A DNA stretch of 64,000 nt from Strobilurus pachycystidiatus (lineage: Eukaryota > Basidiomycota > Agaricomycetes > Agaricales > Physalacriaceae), in assembly GCA_019915135.1 (NCBI GenBank), contig JAHLMK010000031.1, positions 186,001 through 250,000 of the forward strand, in the 5' to 3' direction. Below are positions 1-12,087 of the stretch, in pieces. The notes under the pieces were generated by a model, which ran no database searches, was not told where the DNA came from, and saw nothing but the letters and a program-made list of their open reading frames with translations. Each line of letters begins with the position of its first letter. Position 1 is the first letter of the stretch. The position numbers were made by a program, and so were the translations under genes.

Positions 1-2490
1 CAAGCGAGTCCATTGGCATGTGAGGCTCTCGTGGAGGTATTTGGCGGGTATTGAGACTGATTCGCGAGGTAAGTGCATGTTCAACCGGACCATATGATCG
101 AAATCACCTAGATAACAGTGTGTTCGTATACGCTAACCAAGGTTTGCATGTTTAGGGAGGTCCATGAAAGAATGAACAGGGACGGAACGCACCTTTACCC
201 AGCAAGAAACACGTGGCGAGAGGCACAAAACTCGAAGAGTCTACAAGGTTCGCCACAAACGCTATCAGAGCAATAATGCTCGTGATTGCGCCATTATTCA
301 CTGTCAGAACCATGAGCTTGTTGATGAGACTGTTTGTTCTGCGAGCCCAAGATTAGTTGGGCATCGACGGTCGACGGTAAAGAGACCATGTACCGAGCAT
401 GTCCAGACTTTCGATTGTGAAGGTAGTAGCACATGCTCGCTGTGATAAGCGTGTCCGTGACGGCAACGGTAGCAAAGCATGCTGAGACGAGGCGCACTTG
501 AGGATGTGCTGGGTGAAGCAGTCTATATGATGTGTGATTGATATGTCGCACGGATGAAACCCAGACTTAACCTACCCAATAATGCCCACGACTGCGTGAA
601 GGTACTAGTGAGTATACACGGTCAATCGACAGGAAAGACTTACTGACCTAAGGACATCGCAAGCTGTGAGGCTGACAGTAGACACTGTACGAAGGCGACG
701 AGATCAGGAATCGTCGACGTTCAGTGGTGGGAGTTGACAGACTATTATCCCTAGAAGCCAGATGTTCTTGTCACTCACTGTTGACCACGTAGGAATGAGC
801 ATCGTAGCAGGCATAGGCAACAGTTGCAAGACTTACTAACATATACTCTCCATGCAAAGAACCTGCGCAGACGTTACATGATAGCGGCAGTCGTCGAGTA
901 TCGACTTACATCTGGATGATAGTACCCGCTATTCCCTGCCAAATATAGTCAGTGATCATTCGAGTGCTGAAGAATGCGGCACGGACGTTTGTTATAGCTG
1001 GAGCCTACACAAGGTGGGAGGTTGAGCTGTTCGGAACAAGGTGGGCAGCGAACGAACTCACATTGAGACTCCTGCACGATAACATGAGCAAGTATCTTAC
1101 CCAGTTCAAGACGACTCACCACACAAGCCCATGCGCGAGCTCGCTTGTGTCGCTCTCGTGTTCGATCAGATAGTAAAAGATTGCATGCGAGTTCAGGAAT
1201 TGCATGAACGTCTCCAGTAGCCTGCTGGCGCCTCAGTGTTCCGATCGTGTATGCTTAGAAGCGGAGTTACCAGACAAGAATAACCTGGACACGAGTCAGA
1301 CAATCTCTCACACGACGAAAGGCGATGGAAGCGCACCATGCCCTTAATCCACTGGGCATCTCTTTTGTAGCGAGAGAAATAGTAGTACAGCTGGAGACAC
1401 GTCAGCCCATAGATCCTGGCAGCATACGAGTCAACTTTGGCTATCAACTCGAGACGGAAGTACGCACGGTGTGGCGATCATAAAGCCAACGAGGAGGACG
1501 CCGAAGGTCGCGTACGGGGGGGACATCGTTGTTGGGCTCCATCTTGGGGTACCCAACACTCACGCTATATGTATGGTCTCGAACCATGTACATTGTCATC
1601 AAAGTCCTGATACATCAGAATTGATCAGAATTCGAAGTGCGAAGATGATGCGCGGAGGCCTGAGACCTGATGGCTGGTCTCGCCACAAGGCGAAATGGCC
1701 TAATTATGGCCTATCTTGGGAACAACAAGACGGATTCCATGACAACGAGCTCATCTCGTGGTTAAAGCTAAGTTGCAGTGTGCGGTGGGCGCGACGCACG
1801 TCAAAGCGAGGTCGCAAGATGCCACGACGAGAGCCGGGTCAGCCGAAAGTCAATCTTACGTTGAGAATAGGGCTCCCTGATCCACTCCCACTCATTCATT
1901 CTCTACATATTGACGTTAGACTGGATCTTCCATCCTGATGGATCAGTTCCAACTTGACACTGACAGGTCCCACCAAAATCATCCGAGAACTGTGGGGTGT
2001 CAAGGCATACTATTGGAGCCAAAGTGCCTCAGATCCTTACAACATGTGAAAGTCGTCAATACTCAGCGGCAAATACCAGAAACGACTTGTACTTAGTCTG
2101 TACTGTACTACATGATAATTTGAATAATTTCAAGCGTCTTGTTGTTGTTGTTACACGGCAATAGCCCACGTCTTAGTCCCTGCAAATCATAGTCCGTAAG
2201 GTAGTGTAACGTAGGTAACATAAAAGCGTAAATGAAAGGCGTATCGTGTCCAGTACGAATTCGAAGCGGATAGCATGTCTGTGGTACAAAAATCAAAAGA
2301 CCGGCGGCCAGCCCGTCCATGCGGGAAGAACAGAGAGTCCGCGCGTATGTGCGCATGGGTATCGATACAACAGTGTCTGGCGTCCAAAAGCGTCCAAGGA
2401 AGGTCCGTGCGTATTGTACAGTGAATGCGAAGGAAAATCATCATGACCCGTCAATGGTCATCGTCCGTGAAAACGAAGTGCGTGCGCATC
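1..2490. other. Intergenic, no supported gene
   Basis: I see only short, overlapping open frames on both strands with no recognisable domain and no consistent splice structure. No tRNA boxes A and B were found in tRNA-like spacing. It is probably intergenic or decayed sequence. Confidence 0.5.
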
Positions 2491-2892
2491 CTAGAGTCCC
2501 CTCACCTCCCAAGTATCCCCCATATCGGTCCTCTTCACCAGCCGATACCTCCCCAACACCTGATGGTCTCGATACATTCTCCCCATCAGTGTTCTCAGAC
2601 CGTCAAGGACATCCCCAACGCGTACGTATCCCGGTCCATCACGCGCAATCACGACATGGACGTCCCATTCCGGTGATTCGACGACAAGGGCAATGGACGG
2701 GAGGAATGGAAGCGTCGCTGGTTCGTTGAGTCGTTGCGAGGTTTGCGGGTGAGGGTAAGGAATCTCGCCGCACAATGCGGGGTGCAGAAGGACAGGTACA
2801 TCGACCTGCGATGGCAAAGCGATGGTCGGGTGCTTATGCTGGCAGCGAAGGGTAGAGGAAGGGTAGCTCGGTATGTCTCTGCCACCGCCCAT
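2491..2892 (-). CDS. DUF6699-like small protein (tentative)
   Basis: This is a 133-residue frame read from the ATG at 2892. It contains LLHPAL, then a LNEPATLPFLPSIALV block, an EWDVHVV block and a VRVGDVLDGL block, ending near RYRLVKRTD. That order resembles the basidiomycete DUF6699 family, whose function is unknown. The frame continues upstream of 2892 without another ATG, so the start is a guess. It ends soon after the last conserved block, which fits a complete short domain or a clipped gene. The call rests on motif memory and was not checked by search. Confidence 0.42.
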   Translation of the reverse strand: MGGGRDIPSYPSSTLRCQHKHPTIALPSQVDVPVLLHPALCGEIPYPHPQTSQRLNEPATLPFLPSIALVVESPEWDVHVVIARDGPGYVRVGDVLDGLRTLMGRMYRDHQVLGRYRLVKRTDMGDTWEVRGL

Positions 2893-4358
2893 GATGCAAC
2901 GTCGCCGGCGCGTGTGGTATGAGATTGGGGAAAAGAAGGTTTGCTCCCTGTCAGCGAGGGGAATCGACAAAGGTCTCGATGATGGCGGTTATATAGCAAA
3001 TCGCTGTACCAAGCGCCCGTCGGCGAGTTAGCACCGGCTTGGGCTGGGGAAGGGTACCTGTCTGCTGTATGTAATCCTTGTAGGTGGCCGATCTCAGTTA
3101 ACGGCGATGCGTGCCCTGCGCATGACTGCAAGGGATTCATTGGTCGTCATAGGGAACGAGATGGGCGGAATGACATGAATATACAGTGTACTTTGGGCCA
3201 GCGATAAGAATCGGGATGAATGTAGCAAGACTGGACGCACTTTGTAGTTTTTTTGTTCGTTGCGATGCCTTCAGACACCGCATCCAGGATGAGGACGGCC
3301 GCAGTTGTTGGAGCGTCGGGCGCTGGAACGTTTCTCAGAGATACGGCGCATAGCCATGGAGTGCTTGAGCAACGGCGGTGTTGAGGGGGAAGGAGCGGCC
3401 CTAAGCTACTAAAAGATATCGGTAATGGCACAGGACGTATAATCGAAGGACGCACCAGGTATCCGGGAATCGTCCCAGCTTAGCCAGGACCGTGTCTTTC
3501 GGGACGTGTTTTCTTCATGCAGCAGTGCCGGACTTGTGCCACAGTCTAAAACGATTGAGACCCTTGACATCGATAGAGACACGAACAGCTGCTCACCATT
3601 TGCTTCCCAAGGAGACACGGCCGTAGCCATGGCCCGCTGCTGTCGCTGTCCGTATTCGGAGAAGCCAAGGGCGCTCAGTGCAGGTGCACAAAAAGGCAGT
3701 GTAGTCGTGGCTCGTTCAATGCCGCTGATGTCGCATTGGTGGATAGCAACAACAGCAGTTCGGTGCCAGGGGAAAGGACAGTAGCGTTGGGAGACTTATA
3801 CGGAAGTATAGAGCTTGTGATTAGTGCCCTGGAGTGAGGTGATAAAGGTCTCGCTCGACGCTGAGAAAACACGTGTGTCGGGTGGTGGCAGGAGGCAACA
3901 TTGTTCGGCACAATCGGGCCGTGTTCCGCATCTTCATGCGCAACCAGTCGCCTCAGTTCTATGCCCGCCTTCATGTCCACTGACTGGTGCAAAAGCGCAT
4001 GCCATGTCCAATCAAATAACGGCCCATTAGGACGTCTGGTACAGATTCTCGCCCGAGCACTGGGTATTCAACTGCATATCCGAACACGACGGCAAACTTG
4101 AAGAGACATGGATGTTCCAGTACACGTCAAGGCGCCAGAAACGACATGACGCTATGGAATTTGTTTCATGCTTCTGCTATATCTGTGGACTTCTTTGAGA
4201 TCCCGCGCTCAAAATGCCGCTGCCTCCATCGCAGTTCCATTAGCTTCCCATTCTTTCGTGGACCCACATCATCACTGCCGTCACTGGACCGTGGCATTCT
4301 TGGGCTGCATGGCAGGCATTGACAGTCGCCGCTTCAACTCCCTCTTGTCCCACACGAC
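2893..4358. other. Intergenic, nothing supported
   Basis: Short frames lie on both strands, none with a recognisable domain or a credible exon chain. The right end should hold the promoter of the gene starting at 4359. Confidence 0.45.
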
Positions 4359-5716
4359 ATGTATCCGAGACAGTCGAACACAGGCAATTGGAGACAACAT
4401 CCACAACGCTCAGCGGCGCCGAGTCGTGATCCTCCCGATCGTGACATCAAGGAAGGCCTGCTCTCAGCCAGTATCGAGACCATCCCTGTGCCTTCCATCG
4501 ATGCCCGCTCTGCGATAAACGCCGACATCACTGATGTTCGATGTATTGGATCGTATAACTGGTTGGAGGAATCAACAGAGGCGGAGCCTACCATTCTTGT
4601 TCCAGGTGTGTACCCCTACTACACCAGCCGATACTATACTCATTCTCATTTCGATACGACAGGCTCACCCCCCGAATGGCAGAACGATCTAAATCCATAT
4701 AAGGTCTCCCCAGACGAAGGCTACAGCTTCGTAGACCAAAACGGATTCCGGATGCCCAAGGCCGTCCTGCTCCCTCTCATGGCTGCCGTCGACGTTCTGC
4801 AGAAGCAAGACGACTCCCAATCCAAACCATTCGACTGGTCCACCGTCGACGTTGTCACGGACCGTAATGGTCTGCGCAAGCTCCTCAGGTGGATCAGGGG
4901 CGGGACAGACGAAAGAAGCCAGAAAGAATTCAGGATCGATACGCAGCTTGCTGGTGGGACGACGGTGCTCCTCAATCGTTGGGAGAAGCGCTACCGGGAA
5001 CAGGCAAATGGTTTTACGTTCGGACATAATTTTGAGGCCAGGACCACGAAACCGGCGAAGGGGTGCCAGGGATCTACGGGGCATCATAGGATCGTCACCT
5101 ATGTAAGTCTTAACGGGTTTGATCTGAGCCATAATATTGACATTTCCTGCAGGACCTCGACGGACTCAAGATGGTCGTCCGCTTCGAAGTCGATGCTTGT
5201 CTTCCTCCGGTTCAGGACGATGACCTCGCAGCAGCGCTCTCAGCTGTCAGTCTCGAGAGCTTTGCACCCGCTCCCTATATTCATTCTACGATCAAAGTGA
5301 CGGACAACCAGAAATTGCGCATCAAATGTGGTGGTCCGCCCCTCGTCGACCAAAGTGCCATCGTAGAGTTGTCCACAGTATCGAGGAAGCGCCTCCCGTC
5401 GTATCATTGGGCCGAGATTTACCCTCAAGTCTATCTTTCGAACACTCCACGTCACTTTCTTGGTATCCATGACCGAGGGGTGTTCAGCGAGTGCCGGAAG
5501 AAGAGGACAGACAGCATGGACGAGAAAATCTCGCTGGCGGAGGACCTGAGGAAGCTGAGGGTGGTTCTGGAGACTATTCAGGAGATTGTGGTTGAGTCCG
5601 GAAAGGAAGGCAGGTTGAGCCTTGTGCGGGACGGGGCGGATATTCATGTTTACTGCCGCGAAAGCGAGGACAGTTGTTTGCCGGAAGAGTATTTGGAAAA
5701 GTTCGAGATCATCTAG
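4359..5716 (+). CDS. Conserved fungal protein of unknown function, two exons
   Basis: Exon 1 is 4359-5102 and exon 2 is 5153-5716. The 50 nt intron (GTAAGT...CTGCAG, phase 0) gives a protein of 435 residues. Conserved-looking blocks in order are TILVPGVYP (about residue 78), PYKVSPDEGYSFVDQNGFRMP, WSTVDVVTDRNGLRKLLRWI, TTVLLNRWEKRY, FGHNFE, TGHHRIVTY and, just past the splice, DLDGLKMVVRFEVDACLP. The VTDRNGLRKLLRW and HHRIV...DLDG...VVRFEVDA pattern is common in basidiomycete proteins. These are often labelled geranylgeranyl pyrophosphate synthetase in databases. I see no DDxxD prenyl-diphosphate motif, so that label is not supported here. The start at 4359 is the first ATG of the open frame. 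An additional 5' exon is possible. Confidence 0.78.
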
Positions 5717-6146
5717 TCAGTCTTGTATTACGAGCCAATGCGTACGATAATGAAAAGCATACAGTTTCACGATTCCTCCTAAGTACGTTGACGAAGACTA
5801 CATTCACCGTATTACTACTCCAAAAAACTCACGCGATCAAGTCGACTCGGACTGATGTTCAAATTATCTACTTACTATCAGCGCAATTCCTTGTCTTTCG
5901 ATACAGTCCTGACGTGGCTGAGGACGCGCAATTGCACTTCGCTTCGAAGTGGCGCGTGTGTTTGCCTATGTTAGGTTCTGACCTTTCTTCTTCCCCTCAT
6001 TTGCCTCGCGATGCCAGCGCCGCCAGCTCCCGGAACGCGCCCACCATCCCATCCTAGTCGACCAGGTACAAACCAATGCGGACCCTGGACGGCGCAGAGC
6101 AGGCCATGGACCGGACAGTCGCGTCGAGCTGGGAACGGCCGTCACG
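5717..6146. other. Intergenic
   Basis: No supported gene. Pyrimidine-rich stretches near 5,985-6,000 could be remnants of the MSH4 upstream region. Confidence 0.4.
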
Positions 6147-6245
6147 ATGCCAGCTACCGTCGCTATCCTGGAGGGCCGCGGCATTCCGCGCGAAGTTGGC
6201 ATGGCTGCCTTGGATAAGCATACGGGGCGCGTCATGCTCGTCCAG
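6147..6245 (+). pseudogene. MSH4 N-terminal exon fragment
   Basis: The frame reads VAILEGRGIPREVGMAAL followed by DKHTGRVMLVQ and ends exactly at a GTACGT donor (6246). MSH4 proteins, which are meiotic MutS homologues acting in crossover formation, carry a matching EGRG...EVGMAA-D segment near their N-terminus. It is normally followed by a conserved exon with a TYVKTL-like block. I cannot find that exon downstream, nor any MutS ATPase core, so this is an isolated fragment. It sits in a cluster of gene fragments between 6.1 and 7.7 kb. The family assignment rests on about 33 residues. Confidence 0.5.
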
Positions 6246-6779
6246 GTACGTTACGACACGTCTTCGAGGCGTGTCCTGACCTCGGAATGCAGGTCGCGGT
6301 TTGAGTGCTTTGTCTGGGTCGCCATCACCATCTCGACAGTTGAACCCACACATTTGCGCGCGTCGGCATTTTGGCTTGTCAGCGCCTACAGGATCGGATC
6401 GAGGCTCGGGATCGTCTCACGCCAGACAGTAAACGGACGCGGTAGGAATCGCGCTAGGCTTTGGAGCGACGCGGAGGTGCGTCTGGACTCTGGAATGGGA
6501 TCGTCTCAGGCTGAATAGGATAGCATACAGCTGTAGGGGAGTTTGTCGCGCCAGCTTACCTTCGCGGCAACTGAGAAGGGATCACATCGAGTCGCAGTAC
6601 AAGGATTTGACTAGAACGCCGAACGGACGTTGTTCTTGGACTTGGACTGCAACGGCCAGCAAAACGAGCCCAGCAGAATCGCGCTTCCACAGACGCGGAG
6701 TCCAGATACGCAAACGAACAGACACAACTTACATCGCTCGCCGACCAAGGAACGACCTCTATCCAGTCACACACACAAC

Positions 6780-7640
6780 ATGGACACGTCCTCCCATGAA
6801 CCGACAGCGGGAACGAAAGACGCGGCAGCGCGGACAAAAGACGCAGCAGCGCCCGGATCAGACGCAGGAGACTGGAAACTAAACCGAGCAGGAGCACGCG
6901 CGGCACTGCTTGATGGGCTTCCGGGGACGCAGGTCGAGGCCGAGGGCAGGCTGTGAGTGTTTTCGCGATCTATTTCATTATTCCGGCTTTCTTCCCTGCT
7001 ATACCGCATCTCTTCCACTCCCGCCTGTTACTTCACATTCGCTCACGATCCCTGTGCAGGATGGACCTCGTATTCTACTGCATCGGGACCCTGGACCTAC
7101 TCGACGCCCTCCCCGAAACCAGCGCAGAGGAGAAGGAGGGATGGAGGGACTGGGTGTGGGCGCAGTATGATCGGGAGATGGGTGTATCGGGGGCGGGGCG
7201 TGGCATGCACCGTGAATTGAGGGGTGGGGCGTGATGACGGCGGCGGATTCGATAACGACGCCAGCGATTGATTACACCGGGATCCGTCTTCAATGCCAGC
7301 GCTTGGCAGCTCCCGCTCTCACCACCACACCTTATCATGACATACACTGCGTTGCTGACACTCGGGATGCTGCGGGAGCGGTAGAGGGACTGGGTGTGGG
7401 AAAAGTGTGATCGTGAGATGGGGGAAGAAGGGGCAGGGCGGGGGGCAGGGGGTGACGACGGGCGTGGATCGTAGTGCGGCAGGTAGCAGTGTGATGGCGG
7501 CGAGATCGACTTCACCGGGATCCCTCTTCGCTAGCACTCTGCCCCTCCCGCTATCCCCGCCCCACCTCATAAGGACATACACCGCACTGCTCACACTCGG
7601 GATGCTGTGGGACCGTTCGACAGGGAAAGTGGGTTTGACC
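6780..7640 (+). pseudogene. Geranylgeranyltransferase-I beta-subunit fragment with duplicated internal segment
   Basis: A first exon from the ATG at 6780 ends in a KLNRAGARAALLDGLPGTQVE block at a GTGAGT donor (6954). After an intron of about 107 nt ending in GTGCAG, the frame resumes with MDLVFYCIGTLDLLDALP and EGWRDWVWAQY. Both blocks match the N-terminus of CDC43/GGTase-I beta, the subunit that binds CaaX substrates. The reading then degenerates. A later segment of the same family, PHLIMTYTALLTLGML, is present near 7310-7375 and again, as PHLIRTYTALLTLGML, near 7560-7608, so it was tandemly duplicated. No zinc-site core or C-terminus is present. Traces of the same flank appear near 58.7 kb beside NLR-B. 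Confidence 0.6.
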
Positions 7641-8634
7641 CGCGGGGGGTGGGGGACTCATCCCCCAATCCCAATCACCACACTCGGAAGGCGATCTCCG
7701 AACGTGATACTGCGGCGTTGCCGTGGCGTGGATGCTGCGCGGGTCCGGGTCCGGGTGGTGCATCGACGCCGCGGCGGCATTGCGGTACGTGCGCCTGTGC
7801 CGGGCGTGGGGCGGTGGGTATGGGCAGCAGCCGGGCGCGGAGGGACATGGTGGGTTGACGTATGTGGCGTTGGCGGTGCAGTAGGGGGTCGTAGCATCAC
7901 TGATGTAGCATAGATCAGCATAGTTTCATAGGTTGAAGTTAGCTCGTTTAGTCGCCTACCATCATCTCGCATTTGTCTTATTGCAGAATTTCACTTGGAC
8001 CACTCCAGCGGGGATGTGGCTTTTGTAGGAGGGGGGAGCGGTGGGTGAGGTCTTTTTGGACGCAGAGTGGAAAGCAATGCTGTGCTGGCTGGTGAGCCTG
8101 CAGCACCCAACGGAGGGCGGGTGCAGGGGCCGGACGAACAACAATGTGGATATGTGTTGTTGTTTGGGTCCGGGGTTTGTGGCGTGTTTGGGGTATTTGG
8201 CCCTGTCTTCCTCTTTCTCTTCCAGCTCTCCTGCCCCACCCCGCACCCAGCTCCTCTCTGTCCCTGAGCTCACATCCCTCACTGCCTCCCTCAATTCCGC
8301 TACAGCGGGCTTGCCAAGGTCCAGGTGAAAGCACGGATCCCTATCATACCTACTTGGGGCTGGCTGCTTGTGATTTGAGTGATGGTGTGGGGTGTTGATG
8401 TGCAAGTCAAGGGTGGGGGTGAGCATTGGGATAAGTGGTTGGTTAGCGTTAGCTGTATTTAGTCCTACATTTCATACTCAATCACAATGAATTCAATGGT
8501 ACATACCTGTGGAAATTGTCTGATTTGTTATTCATCCAATATGATAATAGTTTCAAACAATAAAGTACATTGTACAAGTCATTCAAATATTCAAATCCCA
8601 GTACTTATATTTAAAACATAATTGCAAATTGTTC
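7641..8634. other. NLR-A 3' flank, no gene
   Basis: GC-rich, low-complexity sequence shared in inverted form with the flank of NLR-B (about 58.25-58.8 kb). Frames are short and overlapping. The last 150 bases next to NLR-A are AT-rich and probably hold its polyadenylation region on the minus strand. Confidence 0.5.
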
Positions 8635-10416
8635 CTATTCTGAGGAATCTGTCTCCAAGAGCTTCTGTCTTGCTTCAAGTATCTCTGCATCTGCATCTTT
8701 TCCCAGACAACGGTATGTGTCTGCAAGACTGGCTAATGCATTGAGCGTAGCTGGGTGACGCTCTCCCAGAATCACCTTTCTTGCCTCAAGCACATCTTTC
8801 TCAAGTACCTCTGCCTCTGCATATTTCCCTTGACGGCGATATGTACTTGCAAGATTGGCCATTACATGGAGCGTGTCTGGGTGACGCTCTCCCAGAATCA
8901 CCTTGCGTGCTTCAAGCACCTCTCTCTCAAGTACCTCTGCCTCTGCATATTTCCCTTGATGACGATATGTACTTGCAAGATTGGCCATTACATGGAGCGT
9001 GTCTGGGTGACGCTCTCCCAGAATCACCTTGCGTGCTTCAAGCACCTCTCTCTCAAGTACCTCTGCCTCTGCATATTTCCCTTGATGACGATATGTACTT
9101 GCAAGATTGGTCATTGCAGTCAGCGTGTCTGGGTGACGCTCTCCCAGAATCACCTTGCGTGCTTCAAGCACCTCTCTCTCAAGTACCTCTGCCTCTGCAT
9201 ATTTCCCTCGATGACAATATGTAACTGCAAGATTGGCCATTGCAGTCAGCGTGTCTGGGTGACGCTCTCCCAGAATCACCTTGCGTGCTTCAAGCACCTC
9301 TCTCTCAAGTATCTCTGCCTTTGCATATTTCCCTTGATGACGATATGTAACTGCAAGATTGGCCATTGCCCAGAGCGTTTCTGGGTGACGCTCCCCCAGA
9401 ATCACCTTGCTTGCTTCAAGCACCTTTCTCTCAAATACCTCTGCCTCTGCATATTTCCCTTGATGACGATATGTAACTGCAAGCCTGGCCATCGCCCAGA
9501 GCGTTTCTGGGTGACGCTCTCCCAGAATCACCTTGCTTGCTTCAAGCACCTTTCTCTCAAATACCTCTGCCTCTGCATATTTCCCTTGATGACGATATGT
9601 ACTTGCAAGATTGGCCATTACACGGAGCGTGTCTAGGTGACGCTCTCCCAGAATCACCTTGCGTGCTTCAAGCACCTCTCTCACAAGTACCTCTGCCTCT
9701 GCATATTTCCCTTGATAACGATATGTACTTGCAAGATTGGCCATTGCCCTCAGTGTGTCTGGATGACGCTCTCCCAAAATCTCCTTGCGTGCTTCAAGCT
9801 CCTCTCTCTCAAGTACCTCTGCCTCCACATATTTCCCTTGATCACAATATGTACATGCAAGATGTGCCATTGCATCGAGCGTGTCAGGGTGACGCTCTCC
9901 CAATATCACCTTGCGTGCTTCAAGCACCTCTCTCTCAAGTTCCGCTGCCTCTGCATATTTCCCTTGATGACGATATGTACTTGCAAGATTGGCCATTGCA
10001 TCAAGCATATCTGGGTGATGCTCTCCCAAAATCTCCTTTCTTGCTTCAAGCACCTCTCTCACAAGTACCTCTGCCTCTGCATATTTCCCTTGATCACAAT
10101 ATGTACTTGCAAGATTGGCCATTACACCGAGCGTGTCAGGGTGATGCTCTCCCAATATCACCTTGCTTACTTCAAGCACCTCTCTCTCAAGTACTTCTGC
10201 CTCTACAAAGTTCCTTTGATGACAAAATGTAACTGCAAGATTGGCCATTGCACTAAGCGTACCTGGGTGACGCTCTCCCAGAAGCACCTTGCGTGCTTCA
10301 AGCACCTCTCTCTCAAGTACTTCTGCCTCTACAAATTTTCCTTGATGACCAAATGTAACGGCAAGATTGGCCGTTGCAGTGAGTGTATCCAAATGACGCT
10401 CTCCCAATAATTTCAT
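8635..10416 (-). repeat. TPR array of NLR-A, 14 units of 126 bp
   Basis: Each unit encodes 42 residues with core TYRHQGKYAEAEVLE, EVLEARKV and ILGERHPDTL, the kinesin-light-chain TPR pattern. I count 14 units, the last one divergent and ending the protein. Units 10-13 (counted from the N-terminal side) are almost identical, while units 1-5 are more diverged. That indicates recent unequal exchange or gene conversion in the C-terminal half. The repeats leave long open frames on the opposite strand that are not genes. Confidence 0.92.
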
Positions 10417-12083
10417 TTTGGTCTGTACTACTTGTTGCAATAGTGATTCCTCTGCAGCCCATTTTCCAGCATCTCCATAAAGAAATGCTACAGCTTCATA
10501 TATATATATCAGACTGATGTTTTCATCCCAACTATGTATAGCATGTGGAAGAATATATCTCCGAAGAGCATATGAGGTAGATGAGTTGTCCCATGGCATA
10601 CCACGACTGAGTATAAGAAGTGCTGTCTGCTTTACTTCAAGATGAGGAAGTGCTATAGTGTATGTCACACATTCATGAATGACAGAATGAAATGAAAGCA
10701 AATCACTTTCAGGTGCATATGTAGCAAGAGAAAGTTTGACTATCTCATCAACTGCTTCATCAACAGAGCAACAAGAGATATTGTCCAAAAGCTTCTGTAT
10801 GGTAGTTGAGACTGTTTCATCACCTAAAAGTTCAAGCTCAGAAGAGTTCTCTGCAGCATTGCGCAGCATAGCAATGGGAATATCAGCATAGAGATAGAAG
10901 GAGCACAAGTGCATGATGAGCTTTGCATTATCTGAGAGTTGCTCAAAGCTAAGAAGGAATGCACCAAGAGTACTCTGTGAATAGTGATCTATGCTCTGTT
11001 GTGCTTTAGAGTCAAGAAGCTCTTTGCGACGGTCTTTAAAACGCTCAAGATAGTCTGAAATAGAGCAAGTGGTGTGAGAAGCAATATAACTCCCGGCTAT
11101 GGCAATTGGTAAGGCATGATATGCAAAAGCCTCAATAATGTCTCTGGCAGCTGTATGATCATTGGATTTAGCTCGTGACAGTAGCATTGTAATTGCGGCA
11201 TCAGGCTCAAGGTCATGGACAAGAATATCACAACTCTTAGATGCATATTCATGAATCTCAATATTACGACTTGTAATGATCACATTGCCATGATTAGAAG
11301 AGGGGAGAAAGGGTGATAAATCAAGTGCAGGATCGTCTGCATTGTCAAAGATGACAAGCCAGTTCTCTGGAGTACCATTCAAATAGCTGTGGAGAGATTG
11401 TTGAAGTTGCTCTGTAACAAGTTTGTCCTGCTGGGCAAGTTTTTCATTTGAACTAGCATTGACAAAGATAACATCGGAGAAGCTATATAAGCACAATTAG
11501 CTGTAGATTAATGAGTGAAAGAAAATATATACATACTTTGCTTGATTCTCTTTTACAAATTTTGTCACTATTTGTGTCTTCCCTGTGCCACCTTTCGCGA
11601 CCAGTGTTGCTACACGCTTCTTCTTCTCAACTGGCTTTACTAGTGCTCCCCTCACCCTTTCAATAATAGCCTCATCATCAATTGAATCATCCAACTTCCA
11701 GGATTGCCCTGGTGATGCAAGGATCCCCAAATCCTGATCTGTGCCAACTAACAGTACACAAAGCTTTGAAGCCCGTGGAAGACAGGCAACAAGATTCCTG
11801 TCCATGATGTTGGTAACAATGAGCAGGAGCCCAGGCCTTGAGAAAATAGCAGAGCGGGCGGGCCCAAGTTCAGCTGCACCACTGAACAATTTGAGATCTG
11901 ACTCAAGACGCTCCTTGGAGCTTGCATTCACATAGTGAACACCTGAGAAGCTGACAATAACTAATGAGATTTGGCACATTAGAAAAACCACACTGCATAC
12001 CGTGTTCCAAAATCTCTAACAAATATATTCAGAATAGACTCCATACGGGTGGATGATGCCTCTCCTCCAATGAGTGCCGCCAC

Positions 12084-12087
12084 ACGC
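12084..12087. repeat. Target-site duplication, left copy (ACGC)
   Basis: ACGC sits directly left of the LTR 5' TG and again directly right of the LTR 3' CA (28673-28676). Removing one copy restores exon 4 of NLR-A to the 326 nt seen in NLR-B. That supports a 4 bp duplication. Confidence 0.85.

Noticed and set aside
4359..5716. Annotation as geranylgeranyl pyrophosphate synthase
   Set aside because: No DDxxD motifs of prenyl-diphosphate synthases are visible. The name seems to be carried over in databases rather than supported by sequence.
8755..10410. Two long open frames (293 and 257 codons) on the plus strand over the NLR-A TPR array, and similar ones opposite the NLR-B array
   Set aside because: They mirror the 126 bp repeat unit: a stop-free antisense frame repeats with every unit. 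Their Cys/His-rich translations are byproducts of the TPR codons, with no independent coding evidence.
8635..10416. Regularly spaced 126 bp repeats could suggest a CRISPR-like or satellite array
   Set aside because: The repeats are continuous, encode TPRs in one frame and have no unique spacers. The genome is eukaryotic.
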